The position numbers and the translations under genes are program-made. From Ceratodon purpureus (Eukaryota; Streptophyta; Bryopsida; Pseudoditrichales; Ditrichaceae): 64,000 nt of DNA. Location: NCBI GenBank assembly GCA_014871385.1, contig CM026423.1, positions 1,988,408 to 2,052,407 of the forward strand. The letters are read 5' to 3'. Within the stretch, counting starts at the first letter, position 1. Every line of letters starts with the position of its first letter. Shown here piece by piece: positions 63,845 through 64,000 of the stretch. The notes below the pieces were generated by a model. It had not been told where the DNA came from and did no database searches. It saw nothing but the letters and a program-made list of their open reading frames with translations.

Positions 63845-64000
63845 ATGAGTACGCAAGGGGAGTCCGTGTGCACGGCTGGAGGCTCTCCAGTCGCCGCCCT
63901 CGCCTTCGGCACTTCCGGCATCGCCCCCGAGCTCACCCAATGCTGCGTCTTCTCCGCCCTTCGGGTACCTTCTACAACCATCACACCTAGTTTGGGTCAA
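63845..64000 (+). CDS. Start of an unidentified gene, cut by the window edge
   Basis: From ATG 63845 the frame is open to the last base (52 codons). It begins MSTQGESVCTAGGSPVAALA, with FGTSGIAPELTQCCVFSALR next. CTTCGG/gtacct at about 63964 is a possible donor, so only the first ~40 residues may be exon. GC-rich codon use and the GA-rich leader support a real gene. I do not recognise the family. Confidence 0.5.
   Translation, partial: MSTQGESVCTAGGSPVAALAFGTSGIAPELTQCCVFSALRVPSTTITPSLGQ

Overview
The window looks like nuclear DNA of a land plant, most likely a bryophyte such as a moss. That placement is an inference from overall style: compact, GC-richer, multi-exon plant genes stand as islands in very AT-rich sequence full of short transposon remnants. 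The proteins are plant types: a plastid-targeted ribose-phosphate pyrophosphokinase, a PHO1-type phosphate exporter, a plant PAT1 decapping factor, a DOXC-class 2-oxoglutarate dioxygenase, and a cysteine-rich secreted DUF7866-like protein. All splice junctions given were read by eye from GT/AG sites, open frame and family sequence.

Layout. 1-16.7 kb is a gene desert. It holds one end-inverted element (372-1106), a TTAA-flanked element (3178-4003), a 7.1 kb structure bounded by long inverted arms (7658-14763) with decayed coding-like cargo, and a second TTAA element (15855-16246). 17.0-18.8 kb carries two closely spaced plus-strand reading units, a LYRM2-like mitochondrial protein followed 82 bases later by a plastid membrane protein. 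20.2-23.5 kb has a convergent pair, a 2OG dioxygenase (+) and an intronless NmrA-like NAD(P)-binding protein (-). 25.5-29.1 kb is repeats plus an uncertain coding-like island. 30.2-35.8 kb is PAT1 (-), with a long leader and a probable 5'UTR intron. 36.7-37.1 kb is a small satellite with higher-order structure. 39.2-42.5 kb is the pyrophosphokinase (-). 43-45.3 kb is a cluster of MITE-like elements. 46.2-47.6 kb is a broken F-box/kelch gene (-). 49.3-50.7 kb has a second copy of the first element, flanked by an inverted pair of decayed coding fragments. 51.8-52.1 kb is a duplicated promoter-like segment. 53.9-55.1 kb is the secreted cysteine-rich protein (+). 57.9-62.5 kb is PHO1 (+). A new gene begins at 63845 and runs off the edge.

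The genes do not form one obvious pathway. Two handle phosphate or phosphoribosyl supply (PHO1, PRS), and the dioxygenase/NmrA pair could be specialised metabolism. The main novelty is in the repeats: at least five elements with TTAA flanks and CCCC...GGGG ends (piggyBac-like architecture), and the 7.1 kb long-armed element.
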